A model generated the notes under the pieces. It saw only the letters and a program-made list of their open reading frames with translations, ran no database searches and was not told the origin of the DNA. Positions 56,552-64,000 of a stretch of DNA of 64,000 nucleotides are shown here, piece after piece (the first letter of the stretch is position 1; each line of letters opens with the position of its first letter). Both the position numbers and the translations under genes were made by a program. Source of the DNA: Pseudomonas saxonica (lineage in GTDB: Bacteria; Pseudomonadota; Gammaproteobacteria; Pseudomonadales; Pseudomonadaceae); assembly GCF_007858365.1 (NCBI RefSeq), contig NZ_VFIO01000003.1:186001-250000 (forward strand). Direction: 5' to 3'.

Positions 56552-56953
56552 ATGAATAAAATTCTATTGCTCGCACTGACGGTATTGCTCGGAGCTTGTA
56601 GCACGATGAACTCTACCCCCCACGCCACACTGGATGGCGAAGTGTATTACCTGGAACGTATCGGCCTGCCAAGTACGGCCACCGTGGAAGTGAGCCTTCA
56701 GGATGTATCTCTGGCCGATGCCCCTGCGGTGACGCTGGCCAAGCAAAGCGGCCAGATAAAAGGCCAGATCCCGCTGCCCTTTCACCTGACCTATGACCCT
56801 GCCGACATCAAGCCGGGCCATCGGTATGCGATCAGCGCACGAATCGAAAATAATGGTCGCTTGTTGTTTATCAACACCGAACACCACGGCGTCGATCTCA
56901 ATGCCAAGTCGTTGCAGCCGATTCGGGTGCGCGTCAACCCAGTCGCCTACTGA
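56552..56953 (+). CDS. YbaY/YscW-family lipoprotein
   Basis: A 133-residue lipoprotein: signal with lipobox LLGAC (Cys16), then one YbaY/YscW-type beta domain with the family's GEVYYLERIGLPSTATVEVSLQD opening (first part GEVYYLERIGLPSTA) and the IPLPFHLTYDPADIKPGHRYAI block. AAGGAG precedes the ATG by nine or so bases. The YscW name comes from a type III secretion pilotin, but the YbaY branch is a stand-alone envelope lipoprotein of unknown function; no secretion genes are nearby. Confidence 0.85.
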   Translation: MNKILLLALTVLLGACSTMNSTPHATLDGEVYYLERIGLPSTATVEVSLQDVSLADAPAVTLAKQSGQIKGQIPLPFHLTYDPADIKPGHRYAISARIENNGRLLFINTEHHGVDLNAKSLQPIRVRVNPVAY

Positions 56954-56966
56954 CTGCACCTGAACT

Positions 56967-57078
56967 CCCTCACCCCACCCCTCTCCCAAAGGGTGAGGGA
57001 GCTTGATCTCGGGTGCGGCGTATATTGGCTTTTAGCTTTTGTCCCCTCTCCCTCCGGGAGAGGGTTAGGGTGAGGGGG
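56967..57078. repeat. Composite palindromic repeat between the ybaY-type gene and the RND gene
   Basis: The left end CCCTCACCCCACCCCTCTCC and the right end GGGAGAGGGTTAGGGTGAGGG are inverted relative to each other. A short unique centre separates them. Same family as at 16164, 46650 and 62003; again between convergent gene ends. Confidence 0.8.
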
Positions 57079-57085
57079 CGCTTCT

Positions 57086-60000
57086 TTAAACCTTCTTCAC
57101 TCTGAACCACGCCGCGTACAGCGCTGGCAAAAACAGCAACGTCAGCGCTGTCGCCACGATCAGCCCGCCCATAATTGCCACCGCCATCGGCCCGAAGAAC
57201 ACGCTGCGTGACAGCGGAATCATCGCCAGCACCGCCGCCAGCGCCGTCAGTACGATCGGCCGGAAGCGCCGCACCGTCGCTTCGATAATGGCCTGCCAGG
57301 TGTCCAGCCCCGCGGCTTTATCCTGCTCGATCTGGTCAACCAGAATCACCGAGTTGCGCATGATCATCCCTGACAAGGCAATGGTGCCTAGCATCGCGAC
57401 AAAGCCAAAAGGTTTGTCGAACAGCAACAGGAACAACGTCACCCCGATCAAGCCCAATGGCGCGGTCAGAAACACCATGACCATGCGCGAGAAGCTGCGC
57501 AGTTGCACCATCAACAAGGTCAGCACCACCACAATAAACAACGGCACTCCCGCTTTTACCGAATCCTGCCCGCGCGTTGAATCCTCCACCGTGCCCCCCA
57601 CTTCCAGCAAATAGCCATCAGGCAGTTCGGCACGCACGTCTTCAAGGGTTGGCAATATTTGCGCGACCAGTGTCGCCGGCTGCTCCTTGCCATAAATATC
57701 GGCGCGCACCGTCACCGTTGGCAGCCGGTTGCGGTGCCAGATAACACCTTCTTCAAAACCATATTCCAGCGTCGCAATTTGCGACAACGCTACGCTCTGT
57801 CCATTGTCGGTCGGCACCGACAGACTCGGCAGTAACGACAACTCTGTGCGCTCATGAGCCGTGCCGCGCAACAGAATCTCGATCAACTCATTATCTTCCC
57901 GGTACTGGCTGACCGTAGAGCCGAGCAGCGTACTTTGCAGGAAACGCGATACCTGTTGCGTACTGACACCCAAGGCCCGCGCCCGATCCTGATCAATATT
58001 GAGGTACACCACCTTGCTCGGCTCCTCCCAGTCCAGGTGAACATTGACCACATGCGGGTTCTTACGGACTTTGACCGCCACCTTGCGCGCCAAGGCCCGC
58101 ACCTCCTCGATGTGCTCACCCGTAATCCGAAACTGAACCGGGTAACCCACAGGCGGCCCATTTTCCAGACGTGTCACCCGCGAACGAACACCAGGGAATT
58201 GCTCGTTCAGGGTTTCGATCAACCAGGTGCGCAGACTTTCACGGTCTTCAATAGTCTTGGCCAGCACCACAAACTGGGCAAAGCTGGCCGCCGGCAATTG
58301 CTGATCCAGCGGCAGGTAATACCGGGGTGAGCCTGTACCGGCATATGACACATAGTTGACGATGCCTGGATGATCCTTGAGCAGTTTTTCCAGGTGCTTG
58401 ACTTGATCCGTGGTGTTACTCAACGAGGCACCTTCGGCCAGTTTCAAGTCCACCATCAGTTCCAGTCGGCTCGACGCCGGGAAGAACTGCTGCGGAACCA
58501 GCTTGAACAGCATGACCGAGCCGATGAACAACGCTACGGTCAGCGCAATGACCGTCTTGCGCCGACGCACACACCACTCCACCAAGTGCCGTATCCGCTG
58601 ATAAAACGGGGTCGCATACGGGTCGGGAGCTCCCGCCGCCGCGCCGTGTTTTTCAGCATGCTGTTTCGCCAGATCCGGCAACAACAAAGCGCCCAGATAC
58701 GGCACAAACACCACGGCGGCGATCCACGATGCCAGCAGCGCAATGGTCACCACCTGAAAAATCGAACGCGTGTACTCACCGGTGCTCGACTGCGCCATTG
58801 CGATCGGCAAAAAACCCGCCGCCGTAATCAGCGTACCGGTCAGCATCGGGAACGCCGTGCTGGTCCATGCAAAGCTGGCCGCTTTGAGCCGGTCGTAGCC
58901 CTGCTCCATTTTGATTGCCATCATTTCAACGGCAATGATCGCGTCATCCACTAACAAGCCCAGCGCCAGCACCAGCGCACCCAGCGAGATTTTGTGTAAG
59001 CCAATGCCAAAATAATGCATCGTGGCGAAGGTCATCGCCAACACCAGCGGTATGGTCAGCGCAACCACCATGCCAGTGCGAACACCCAACGAGAAGAAAC
59101 TCACCAGCAAGACAATAGCCAGCGCCTCTACCAGCACCTGAACGAATTCACCCACACTGGTTTTCACCGCTGCCGGCTGATCCGACACTTTGCTCAACAC
59201 CATCCCGGCCGGCAATTGCCTCTGAAGCCGTTCAAATTCAGCTTCCAGAGCCTTGCCCAGCACCAGAATATCGCCACCGTCTTTCATCGCCACGGCCAGG
59301 CCTAAAGCGTCGTTGCCCATAAAGCGCATGCGCGGTGCCGGTGGGTCACTGAAACCACGGCGCACATCGGCCACGTCACTGATGCGCAGCGTTCGCTCCC
59401 CCACCCGAATCGGGAAACGCTCAATCTCCTCAACCGTTTTGAAATTGCCGCTGACCCGCAATTGCACGCGATCGGTCGGGGTCTCAAAAAAGCCTGCCGT
59501 TGATACCGCGTTCTGCTCTTCAAGGGCTTTTTGAACGGCCGCTAGCGGCAACCCCAGGGTCGCGAGTTTAAGATTGGACAGTTCGACCCATATTTTTTCG
59601 TCTTGCAGGCCCAGCAGCTCTACCTTGCCAACGTCCTTGACCCGTTGCAGCTGGATCTGGATACGCTCGGCGTAGTCCTTGAGCAGCGCATAGTCAAAGC
59701 CCTCACCACTCAAGCTGTAGATGTTGCCGAACGTAGTGCCGAATTCATCATTGAAAAAAGGCCCCTGAATATCCGGCGGCAACGTCTGGCGAATATCACT
59801 GATTTTTTTGCGCACTTGATACCAAAGCGCAGGGACTTCGTCCGAGTGCATCGAGTCGCGTGCCATAAAGGTCACTTGCGATTCACCGGGGCGCGAGAAC
59901 GAGACGATACGTTCGTACTCACCGGTTTCCATGAGCTTCTTTTCGATGCGTTCAGTGACTTGCCGCGAGACTTCCTCGGCCGAGGCCCCAGGCCATAACG

Positions 60001-60151
60001 TGCGAATGACCATTGCCTTGAACGTAAACGGCGGGTCTTCACTTTGCCCAAGCTTGGTATAGGAAATGCCCCCAACAATGGCCAACAACAGCATCAAGAA
60101 CAGCACGATCTGGCGATTGCGCAACGCCCAGGCGGAGAGGTTGAAACCCAT
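57086..60151 (-). CDS. RND efflux pump inner-membrane transporter (TriC-like)
   Basis: A 1,021-residue proton-driven efflux transporter: transmembrane helix 1 follows the opening MGFNLSAWALRNRQIVLFLM, two large periplasmic loops follow, and the proton-relay Asp pair is in ALGLLVDDAIIAVE (TM4). The opening and the TKLGQSEDPPFTFKAMVIR segment are very like TriC of P. aeruginosa (triclosan pump TriABC), from memory. It lies five bases after a single adaptor gene; TriABC uses two adaptors. Substrate unknown. No outer-membrane channel gene is beside it, as with TriABC, which uses OpmH encoded elsewhere. Confidence 0.88.
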   Translation of the reverse strand: MGFNLSAWALRNRQIVLFLMLLLAIVGGISYTKLGQSEDPPFTFKAMVIRTLWPGASAEEVSRQVTERIEKKLMETGEYERIVSFSRPGESQVTFMARDSMHSDEVPALWYQVRKKISDIRQTLPPDIQGPFFNDEFGTTFGNIYSLSGEGFDYALLKDYAERIQIQLQRVKDVGKVELLGLQDEKIWVELSNLKLATLGLPLAAVQKALEEQNAVSTAGFFETPTDRVQLRVSGNFKTVEEIERFPIRVGERTLRISDVADVRRGFSDPPAPRMRFMGNDALGLAVAMKDGGDILVLGKALEAEFERLQRQLPAGMVLSKVSDQPAAVKTSVGEFVQVLVEALAIVLLVSFFSLGVRTGMVVALTIPLVLAMTFATMHYFGIGLHKISLGALVLALGLLVDDAIIAVEMMAIKMEQGYDRLKAASFAWTSTAFPMLTGTLITAAGFLPIAMAQSSTGEYTRSIFQVVTIALLASWIAAVVFVPYLGALLLPDLAKQHAEKHGAAAGAPDPYATPFYQRIRHLVEWCVRRRKTVIALTVALFIGSVMLFKLVPQQFFPASSRLELMVDLKLAEGASLSNTTDQVKHLEKLLKDHPGIVNYVSYAGTGSPRYYLPLDQQLPAASFAQFVVLAKTIEDRESLRTWLIETLNEQFPGVRSRVTRLENGPPVGYPVQFRITGEHIEEVRALARKVAVKVRKNPHVVNVHLDWEEPSKVVYLNIDQDRARALGVSTQQVSRFLQSTLLGSTVSQYREDNELIEILLRGTAHERTELSLLPSLSVPTDNGQSVALSQIATLEYGFEEGVIWHRNRLPTVTVRADIYGKEQPATLVAQILPTLEDVRAELPDGYLLEVGGTVEDSTRGQDSVKAGVPLFIVVVLTLLMVQLRSFSRMVMVFLTAPLGLIGVTLFLLLFDKPFGFVAMLGTIALSGMIMRNSVILVDQIEQDKAAGLDTWQAIIEATVRRFRPIVLTALAAVLAMIPLSRSVFFGPMAVAIMGGLIVATALTLLFLPALYAAWFRVKKV

Positions 60152-60156
60152 CAGGC

Positions 60157-61257
60157 TTACTCCTTGGCCGCCACGTTGATCGTTCGGTTGGAGCGATCAA
60201 TCGGCCGCACCTCTTGCCCTGAGTGCAACACATGCCCCCCCGCAGCCACGATCCAGTCGTCAGGCTTGAGGCCTGCGAGCACAGGCACACTCTTCTCGCC
60301 AAACGGCCCGACCTGAACCGGCACCTGTTCCAGCGTATTGCCCTTAGTGATACGCCAGATATACGTAGCGCCATTTTCAGCACTCAAGGCAGACAGCGGC
60401 ACCGAGAGAGCGCTGGCCCCTTCGCCCTGTATGTAAACACGGGCACTTTGCCCCAGCTCGGCAGGCACTTTGCCTGCCTGGAAGGCGATACGAGCCGCAA
60501 AGGTTCTCGATTTTGGATCGGCCGAAGGTGACAGCTCACGAATGCGACCACTGAAGCGTTGGTCAGGCTGAGACCACAGCTCTACGGAAACAGGCATCCC
60601 CAACTTGAAGCGCGCGAAATCTTGCTCAGGCAAGCTGATCAGCACTTCAGGCTCGCCATCGGCTGCCAGGGTAAACACTGTCTGCCCGGCGGCCACCACC
60701 TGCCCGACTTCGACCTGACGTTGGGCGATGACGCCATCTTGAGGCGCGCGCAACACGGCATAGCTGGCCTGATTGCTGGCCACTTCCTGTTCTGCCTTGA
60801 GCTGCTGGAGTTTGGCTTCACCGGAGCGGTAGAGGTTTTCGGCGTTATCGAATTGCGATCGGCTGACCATCTGCCGATCGAGCAAGGTTTTGTAACGATC
60901 ACGCTCTGCACGCACCAGATTCAAATTGGCCTGACCGGCAGCAACCTGCGCGCGGTTGACTTGCAACTGCAAGCGCACATCTTGCGGGTCCAGTTCTGCC
61001 AGGGGTTGATCAGCCTTGACCCGCTCCCCTTCGTCGACCAGTCGCCGGGTGACTTTACCGCCGATGCGAAAAGCCAATTGCGGGTCGAAACGTGCGCGCA
61101 CCTCGCCGGGATAGCTTTGACTGGCCAATGCGAAAGGTTGCGGTTGCACCACCAACACTGGGCTGGTGCTGACGTGTACTGGCTCCTCTTGCCCGCACGC
61201 GGTTAACAGAAACACCAAAAAGACAGGCACGGCGCGGGGCAAGGCGTGGCGCAACAT
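60157..61257 (-). CDS. RND periplasmic adaptor (membrane fusion) lipoprotein
   Basis: A 366-residue membrane fusion protein bridging the RND pump to an outer-membrane channel. A lipoprotein signal ends in LLTAC (Cys21), followed by the barrel-sandwich/lipoyl half-motifs (GGKVTRRLVDEGERVKADQPLAELD and APQDGVIAQRQVEVGQVV), a coiled-coil hairpin (about 85-150), and beta-barrel and membrane-proximal domains. I chose the ATG at 61257, with AAAGG eight bases upstream, over a TTG at 61275. Operon with the pump gene; divergent from the TetR gene. Confidence 0.9.
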   Translation of the reverse strand: MLRHALPRAVPVFLVFLLTACGQEEPVHVSTSPVLVVQPQPFALASQSYPGEVRARFDPQLAFRIGGKVTRRLVDEGERVKADQPLAELDPQDVRLQLQVNRAQVAAGQANLNLVRAERDRYKTLLDRQMVSRSQFDNAENLYRSGEAKLQQLKAEQEVASNQASYAVLRAPQDGVIAQRQVEVGQVVAAGQTVFTLAADGEPEVLISLPEQDFARFKLGMPVSVELWSQPDQRFSGRIRELSPSADPKSRTFAARIAFQAGKVPAELGQSARVYIQGEGASALSVPLSALSAENGATYIWRITKGNTLEQVPVQVGPFGEKSVPVLAGLKPDDWIVAAGGHVLHSGQEVRPIDRSNRTINVAAKE

Positions 61258-61290
61258 GGAGATGACCTTTCGCAAATAGGGCTTGGAATA

Positions 61291-61342
61291 TTTATACTGG
61301 GCGGCATGTTATTAATACCAAACTCACCAGTCCAGTAATAAA
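61291..61342. promoter_or_regulatory. Possible TetR operator between the adaptor and regulator genes
   Basis: TTTATACTGG (61291-61300) and CCAGTAATAAA (61332-61342) form a near-perfect inverted pair across the divergent gap, and a further ACTGG half-site (as CCAGT) lies just inside at 61327-61331. A TetR-type repressor could bind here and control both directions. The gap is only 90 bases. Confidence 0.35.
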
Positions 61343-61347
61343 CAGAA

Positions 61348-61986
61348 ATGTCTGACAATCGTTTAAACCCCAATTCTGCCGGGCGCCCCAAGGATATGGC
61401 AAAACGCCACCTAATCCTTGAAGCGGCTAAAACTTTGTTCCTGAGCAAAGGCTTTGCCAGCACCAGCATGGACGCGGTGGCTGGCCTTGCGGGGGTATCA
61501 AAACTCACGGTTTACAGCCATTTCACCGACAAAGAGACCCTGTTCTCGGCGGCGATCATGGCCAAGTGTTCAGAGCAGTTACCAGAATTGTTTTTTGAGT
61601 TGCCTGCAGGTGCCCCGATTGATTCAGTGCTGTTAAACATTGGCCGGGGTTTTTACACATTGATCAACAGCGAAGAGTCACTCAACCTGCATCGGCTGAT
61701 GATGACCCTGGGTAGCCAAGACCCGAAACTGTCGCAAATTTTCTTTGAGGCGGGGCCTCAACGGGTCGTGCTGGAGATGGAGCGTCTGCTGAGCAAGATT
61801 CACCACACGGGTGAGTTGCAGATTGAAAAGCCCCTCAATGCGGCGGAGCATTTCTTTTGCCTGATCAAGGGCGGGCCTAACTTTCGCCTGCTGTATGGCT
61901 ATGGTGAACCCTTAAGTGCAGAGGCTGGCGAGGCGCATGTGCGGGATGTGGTGGGGATGTTTATGAGGGCTTATCGGCCGGATTGA
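61348..61986 (+). CDS. TetR-family repressor beside the RND pump
   Basis: A 212-residue TetR/AcrR regulator. The N-terminal helix-turn-helix (KRHLILEAAKTLFLSKGFAS then AGVSKLTVYSHFTDKETLF, about residues 18-66) is clear; the remaining helical part is the ligand and dimer domain (AefR-like/TetR_C type). Its divergent position suggests it represses the adaptor-pump operon and itself, with a pump substrate as inducer. The ligand is not predictable. Confidence 0.9.
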   Translation: MSDNRLNPNSAGRPKDMAKRHLILEAAKTLFLSKGFASTSMDAVAGLAGVSKLTVYSHFTDKETLFSAAIMAKCSEQLPELFFELPAGAPIDSVLLNIGRGFYTLINSEESLNLHRLMMTLGSQDPKLSQIFFEAGPQRVVLEMERLLSKIHHTGELQIEKPLNAAEHFFCLIKGGPNFRLLYGYGEPLSAEAGEAHVRDVVGMFMRAYRPD

Positions 61987-62002
61987 AACCGCATTAGGCG
62001 CT

Positions 62003-62178
62003 GCCCTCACCCCAACCCTCTCCCAGAGGGAGAGGGGGCTGATTAGCGGTGTTGCGAAGACCTGCTCTTGCCTTTAGTCTCCTCTCCCTCTGGGAGAGGG
62101 GGCTGATTAGCGGTGTTGCGAAGACCTGCTCTTGCCTTTAGTCCCCTCTCCCTCTGGGAGAGGGCTAGGGTGAGGGGC
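62003..62178. repeat. Composite palindromic repeat with a 64-bp tandem duplication
   Basis: Ends are GCCCTCACCCCAACCCTC on the left and GGGCTAGGGTGAGGGGC on the right. Inside, a 64-base unit beginning CTGATTAGCGGTGTTGCG occurs twice in tandem (62039-62102, 62103-62166) with very few changes. It fills the gap between the convergent tetR and rsmJ genes. Confidence 0.85.
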
Positions 62179-62179
62179 T

Positions 62180-62962
62180 TTAAGGCTTCAGCGCTTTTTT
62201 CGGGTAAATATCGTAACGGCTCGATTTACCATCCAGCGCATGGCTCGGCTTGGGCCCGGCAATACACGGCGCCTTGCGCGGTCGTTTAACCACAACACGG
62301 TGACTCGCCAAGGCCAATGCAGCCTCCAGCAACGCCGGCGCATCATTGTCATCCCCCACCAAAGGCCTGAACAGACGCATTTCTTTCTTCACCAATGCCG
62401 TTTTCTCACGGTGCGGAAACATGGGGTCAAGGTAGATCACCTGTGGCGGCTCGCCCTCCCAGTTGCGCATTACGTCAATCGAGTTGCCTTTGAGCAAACG
62501 CATACGCGACACAATGGGCGCCACCTCAAAGTCATCAAGCCCGCGCGCCAGACCATCCTCCAGTAGCGCACCAATCAATGGCTGACGTTCAATCAGGCTC
62601 ATCTCGCACCCCAGACTGGCCAACACAAAGGCGTCTTTACCCAAACCCGCCGTGGCGTCCAGCACCCGCGGGCGAACGCCTTGCTGAATACCGACAGCCT
62701 TGGCAATCATTTGCCCGGTGCCGCCGCCAAACAAACGACGATGAGCCGCACCGCCTTCGACAAAATCGACCCGCACCGGCCCCGGTGCATCAGGGCCCAG
62801 CTGTTGCAACTGCAAACCTTGCTCCCCAACCTGCAACGCAAAGTCGGCTTGCGCCTCGTCCAAGGGCAGAACCAGACGTTCAGCCCACTGCTCGGCCAAG
62901 GCCTGATACGCCTCGCCCAATGCTTCGACTTTGATACGACAGCCCGCTGCTTGCTCAATCAT
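62180..62962 (-). CDS. rsmJ: 16S rRNA (guanine-1516-N2)-methyltransferase RsmJ
   Basis: Methylates G1516 (E. coli numbering) of 16S rRNA. The 260 residues contain [18 protein letters not shown], the SAM motif [19 protein letters not shown], the catalytic-type [19 protein letters not shown], and VKRPRKAP near the end, the RsmJ (YhiQ) pattern. The stop directly abuts the composite repeat, with no T-run terminator apart from it. Confidence 0.95.
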   Translation of the reverse strand: MIEQAAGCRIKVEALGEAYQALAEQWAERLVLPLDEAQADFALQVGEQGLQLQQLGPDAPGPVRVDFVEGGAAHRRLFGGGTGQMIAKAVGIQQGVRPRVLDATAGLGKDAFVLASLGCEMSLIERQPLIGALLEDGLARGLDDFEVAPIVSRMRLLKGNSIDVMRNWEGEPPQVIYLDPMFPHREKTALVKKEMRLFRPLVGDDNDAPALLEAALALASHRVVVKRPRKAPCIAGPKPSHALDGKSSRYDIYPKKALKP

Positions 62963-63055
62963 CTAAAAACACGCTCAAAAATTTAATGATCGGCAAACGC
63001 TGCCGATAAATGAAATATCCGGCATTTTGCCAGAGCTGGGCGTCGACCGAGAGCT

Positions 63056-63676
63056 ATGTCAGACATTCATTCCACATCTATTGGCTTTATCGCCCCGATT
63101 GGCGACTTTGGCCGGCACAATTCGCAGATCACAGGCAGCGTCAATCACCTGTGGAGGGACTTCTACGCCCAGGCGTTGGCCGAACAGGGTACAACCCAAG
63201 ACGCACCCACAACGGGCAGCGAGCCACTGGCCGTAGATGACAATGTTGAGCCTCAAGGCGGCAGTGAGGTATTGGGCACTATCGTGACCCAACGTCAGTG
63301 CGAGGTCGAGGACACCGAGCTACAACCGCCCGAAGCCTTGTTTCTACCCATCGCCGAGTTTGAGCTGGACTTGTTACCGCCGCCCGCCACGCCCTGGCCA
63401 CCCGAAGAACTCATCGAGCAACAACGTCAGCAGGATTTCACAACGACCTGGGTACGCCCCATCGTTATGGCTTTGGGCCATCCTCTGCCTGATCCCGGCC
63501 CGGCTCCTGAGCCGCGACCGTTACACCTGCCCATTGCCGAATTCGAGCTGGATTTGCTCGACAAGCCCGCCGAGCCATACGACCCCCTGACGCTGATTGA
63601 ACAACAACGGGCGATGGACTTCGATATGGGCTGGGCACGGCCATTGATCATCAACAACCTGCGTTTGGCGGCCTAA
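63056..63676 (+). CDS. Unknown acidic protein with an internal 61-residue repeat
   Basis: A 206-residue protein rich in Pro, Glu and Asp, without a signal peptide or membrane segment. Residues 97-138 and 158-199 are a tandem copy, 61 apart: both have LPIAEFELDLL, then IEQQR and a W.RP.I ending (TWVRPIVM, GWARPLII). The N-terminal 40 residues (FIAPIGDFGRHNSQITGSVN) differ. I recall similar conserved Pseudomonas proteins without a known function. The ribosome site is weak. It lies between rsmJ and a DUF72 gene and converges with the latter. Confidence 0.7.
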   Translation: MSDIHSTSIGFIAPIGDFGRHNSQITGSVNHLWRDFYAQALAEQGTTQDAPTTGSEPLAVDDNVEPQGGSEVLGTIVTQRQCEVEDTELQPPEALFLPIAEFELDLLPPPATPWPPEELIEQQRQQDFTTTWVRPIVMALGHPLPDPGPAPEPRPLHLPIAEFELDLLDKPAEPYDPLTLIEQQRAMDFDMGWARPLIINNLRLAA

Positions 63677-64000
63677 AGCAGCCCCAACTGCTCGCTCGCG
63701 TGCGGGTCAGACAAATGGGGTAGCGCAGGCAACCCGGGTAATCGATCGCTCAACTGCTGATGGAATCGTCGCGCCAACTCAGGTGCCCGATGATTATCTG
63801 GGGTGTGCAGAAACACGTAAGGGGTACGCCCTTCTTCAATCCAGCCCGCTACTTTTTCAACCCATGGGATTAAATACGGATCGTTGGCCTCCAGCTCTGG
63901 CCGACCAATAAAGCGCACTTGCGGAAAATTCGTGAAAGCTGCCGGACGTGGCGGCACTCTGGGTTTTTTCGCTTGAGCGTGAAGCACGGCGGGGTCGGTT
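63673..64000 (-). CDS. DUF72 (YecE-like) protein, C-terminal part
   Basis: The frame enters from the right edge of the window; an in-frame GTG at 63987 is internal, since upstream codons remain open. The visible part has FIGRPELEANDPYLIPWVEKVAGWIEEG (FIGRPELEANDPYLIPW) and VFLHTPDNHRAPELARRFHQQL, the C-terminal pattern of DUF72/YecE TIM-barrel proteins (function unknown). Its stop overlaps the preceding gene's stop by four bases, in convergent orientation. Confidence 0.8.
   Translation of the reverse strand, partial: TDPAVLHAQAKKPRVPPRPAAFTNFPQVRFIGRPELEANDPYLIPWVEKVAGWIEEGRTPYVFLHTPDNHRAPELARRFHQQLSDRLPGLPALPHLSDPHASEQLGLL

Overview
This is a chromosomal window from a Pseudomonas (Gammaproteobacteria, fluorescens/fragi-like in character; species not determinable from the sequence alone). 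The evidence is the gene order rpoS-nlpD-pcm-surE-truD-ispF-fghA-adhC-lysR-ispD-ftsB-eno-kdsA-pyrG-tilS-accA-dnaE-rnhB-lpxB-lpxA-fabZ-lpxD-skp-bamA-rseP-dxr-cdsA-uppS-frr-pyrH-tsf-rpsB-map-glnD-dapC-dapD-csdA-csdE-tcdA-dapE-plsB, which matches the PA3621-PA3673 region I know from P. aeruginosa, together with an RsmZ small RNA carrying a GacA-type upstream site and a Pseudomonas DUF2790 protein.

Layout. 1-1,100: tail of an unidentified plus-strand gene, the sRNA RsmZ with its upstream activating palindrome, and a small exported DUF2790 protein. 1,100-6,220: minus-strand cluster ispF-truD-surE-pcm-nlpD-rpoS (isoprenoid synthesis, tRNA pseudouridine, stationary-phase maintenance, general stress sigma factor). 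6,250-9,450: glutathione-dependent formaldehyde detoxification (adhC, fghA) with a divergent LysR regulator. 9,480-16,140: ispD-ftsB, eno, kdsA, pyrG, tilS. 16,160-16,545: a tandem GC-rich repeat block. 16,550-35,900: one long minus-strand run of envelope and housekeeping genes (accA, dnaE, rnhB, lpxB, lpxA, fabZ, lpxD, skp, bamA, rseP, dxr, cdsA, uppS, frr, pyrH, tsf, rpsB), joining fatty-acid and lipid A synthesis, outer-membrane assembly, phospholipid and undecaprenyl precursors and translation. 35,900-36,780: a gene-poor stretch. 36,780-53,070: mainly plus-strand map, glnD, dapC, yffB, dapD, csdA-csdE, a GH17-GT2 glucan synthase, dapE, rlmA and one unknown gene, interrupted by a minus-strand cation antiporter and tcdA. 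53,130-64,000: cold-shock protein, plsB, a 54-codon small ORF, a YbaY-type lipoprotein, a TriC-like RND pump with adaptor and divergent TetR regulator, rsmJ, an unknown protein with an internal 61-residue repeat, and the end of a DUF72 gene.

How it works together: three of the lysine/diaminopimelate genes (dapC, dapD, dapE) lie close together; three MEP isoprenoid genes (ispF, ispD, dxr) feed uppS; and lpxD-fabZ-lpxA-lpxB with kdsA supply lipopolysaccharide, which BamA and Skp act alongside in building the outer membrane.

No prophage, insertion sequence, CRISPR array, toxin-antitoxin or defence system was seen, and no tRNA or rRNA gene was noticed. The region is essentially core genome. The less ordinary signals are in noncoding DNA: a family of composite palindromic repeats at gene ends (one read into the tcdA coding frame, another inverted repeat supplying a stop codon), a terminator placed directly against the ispF start codon, and structured leaders. 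I found no convincing undescribed multi-gene system.
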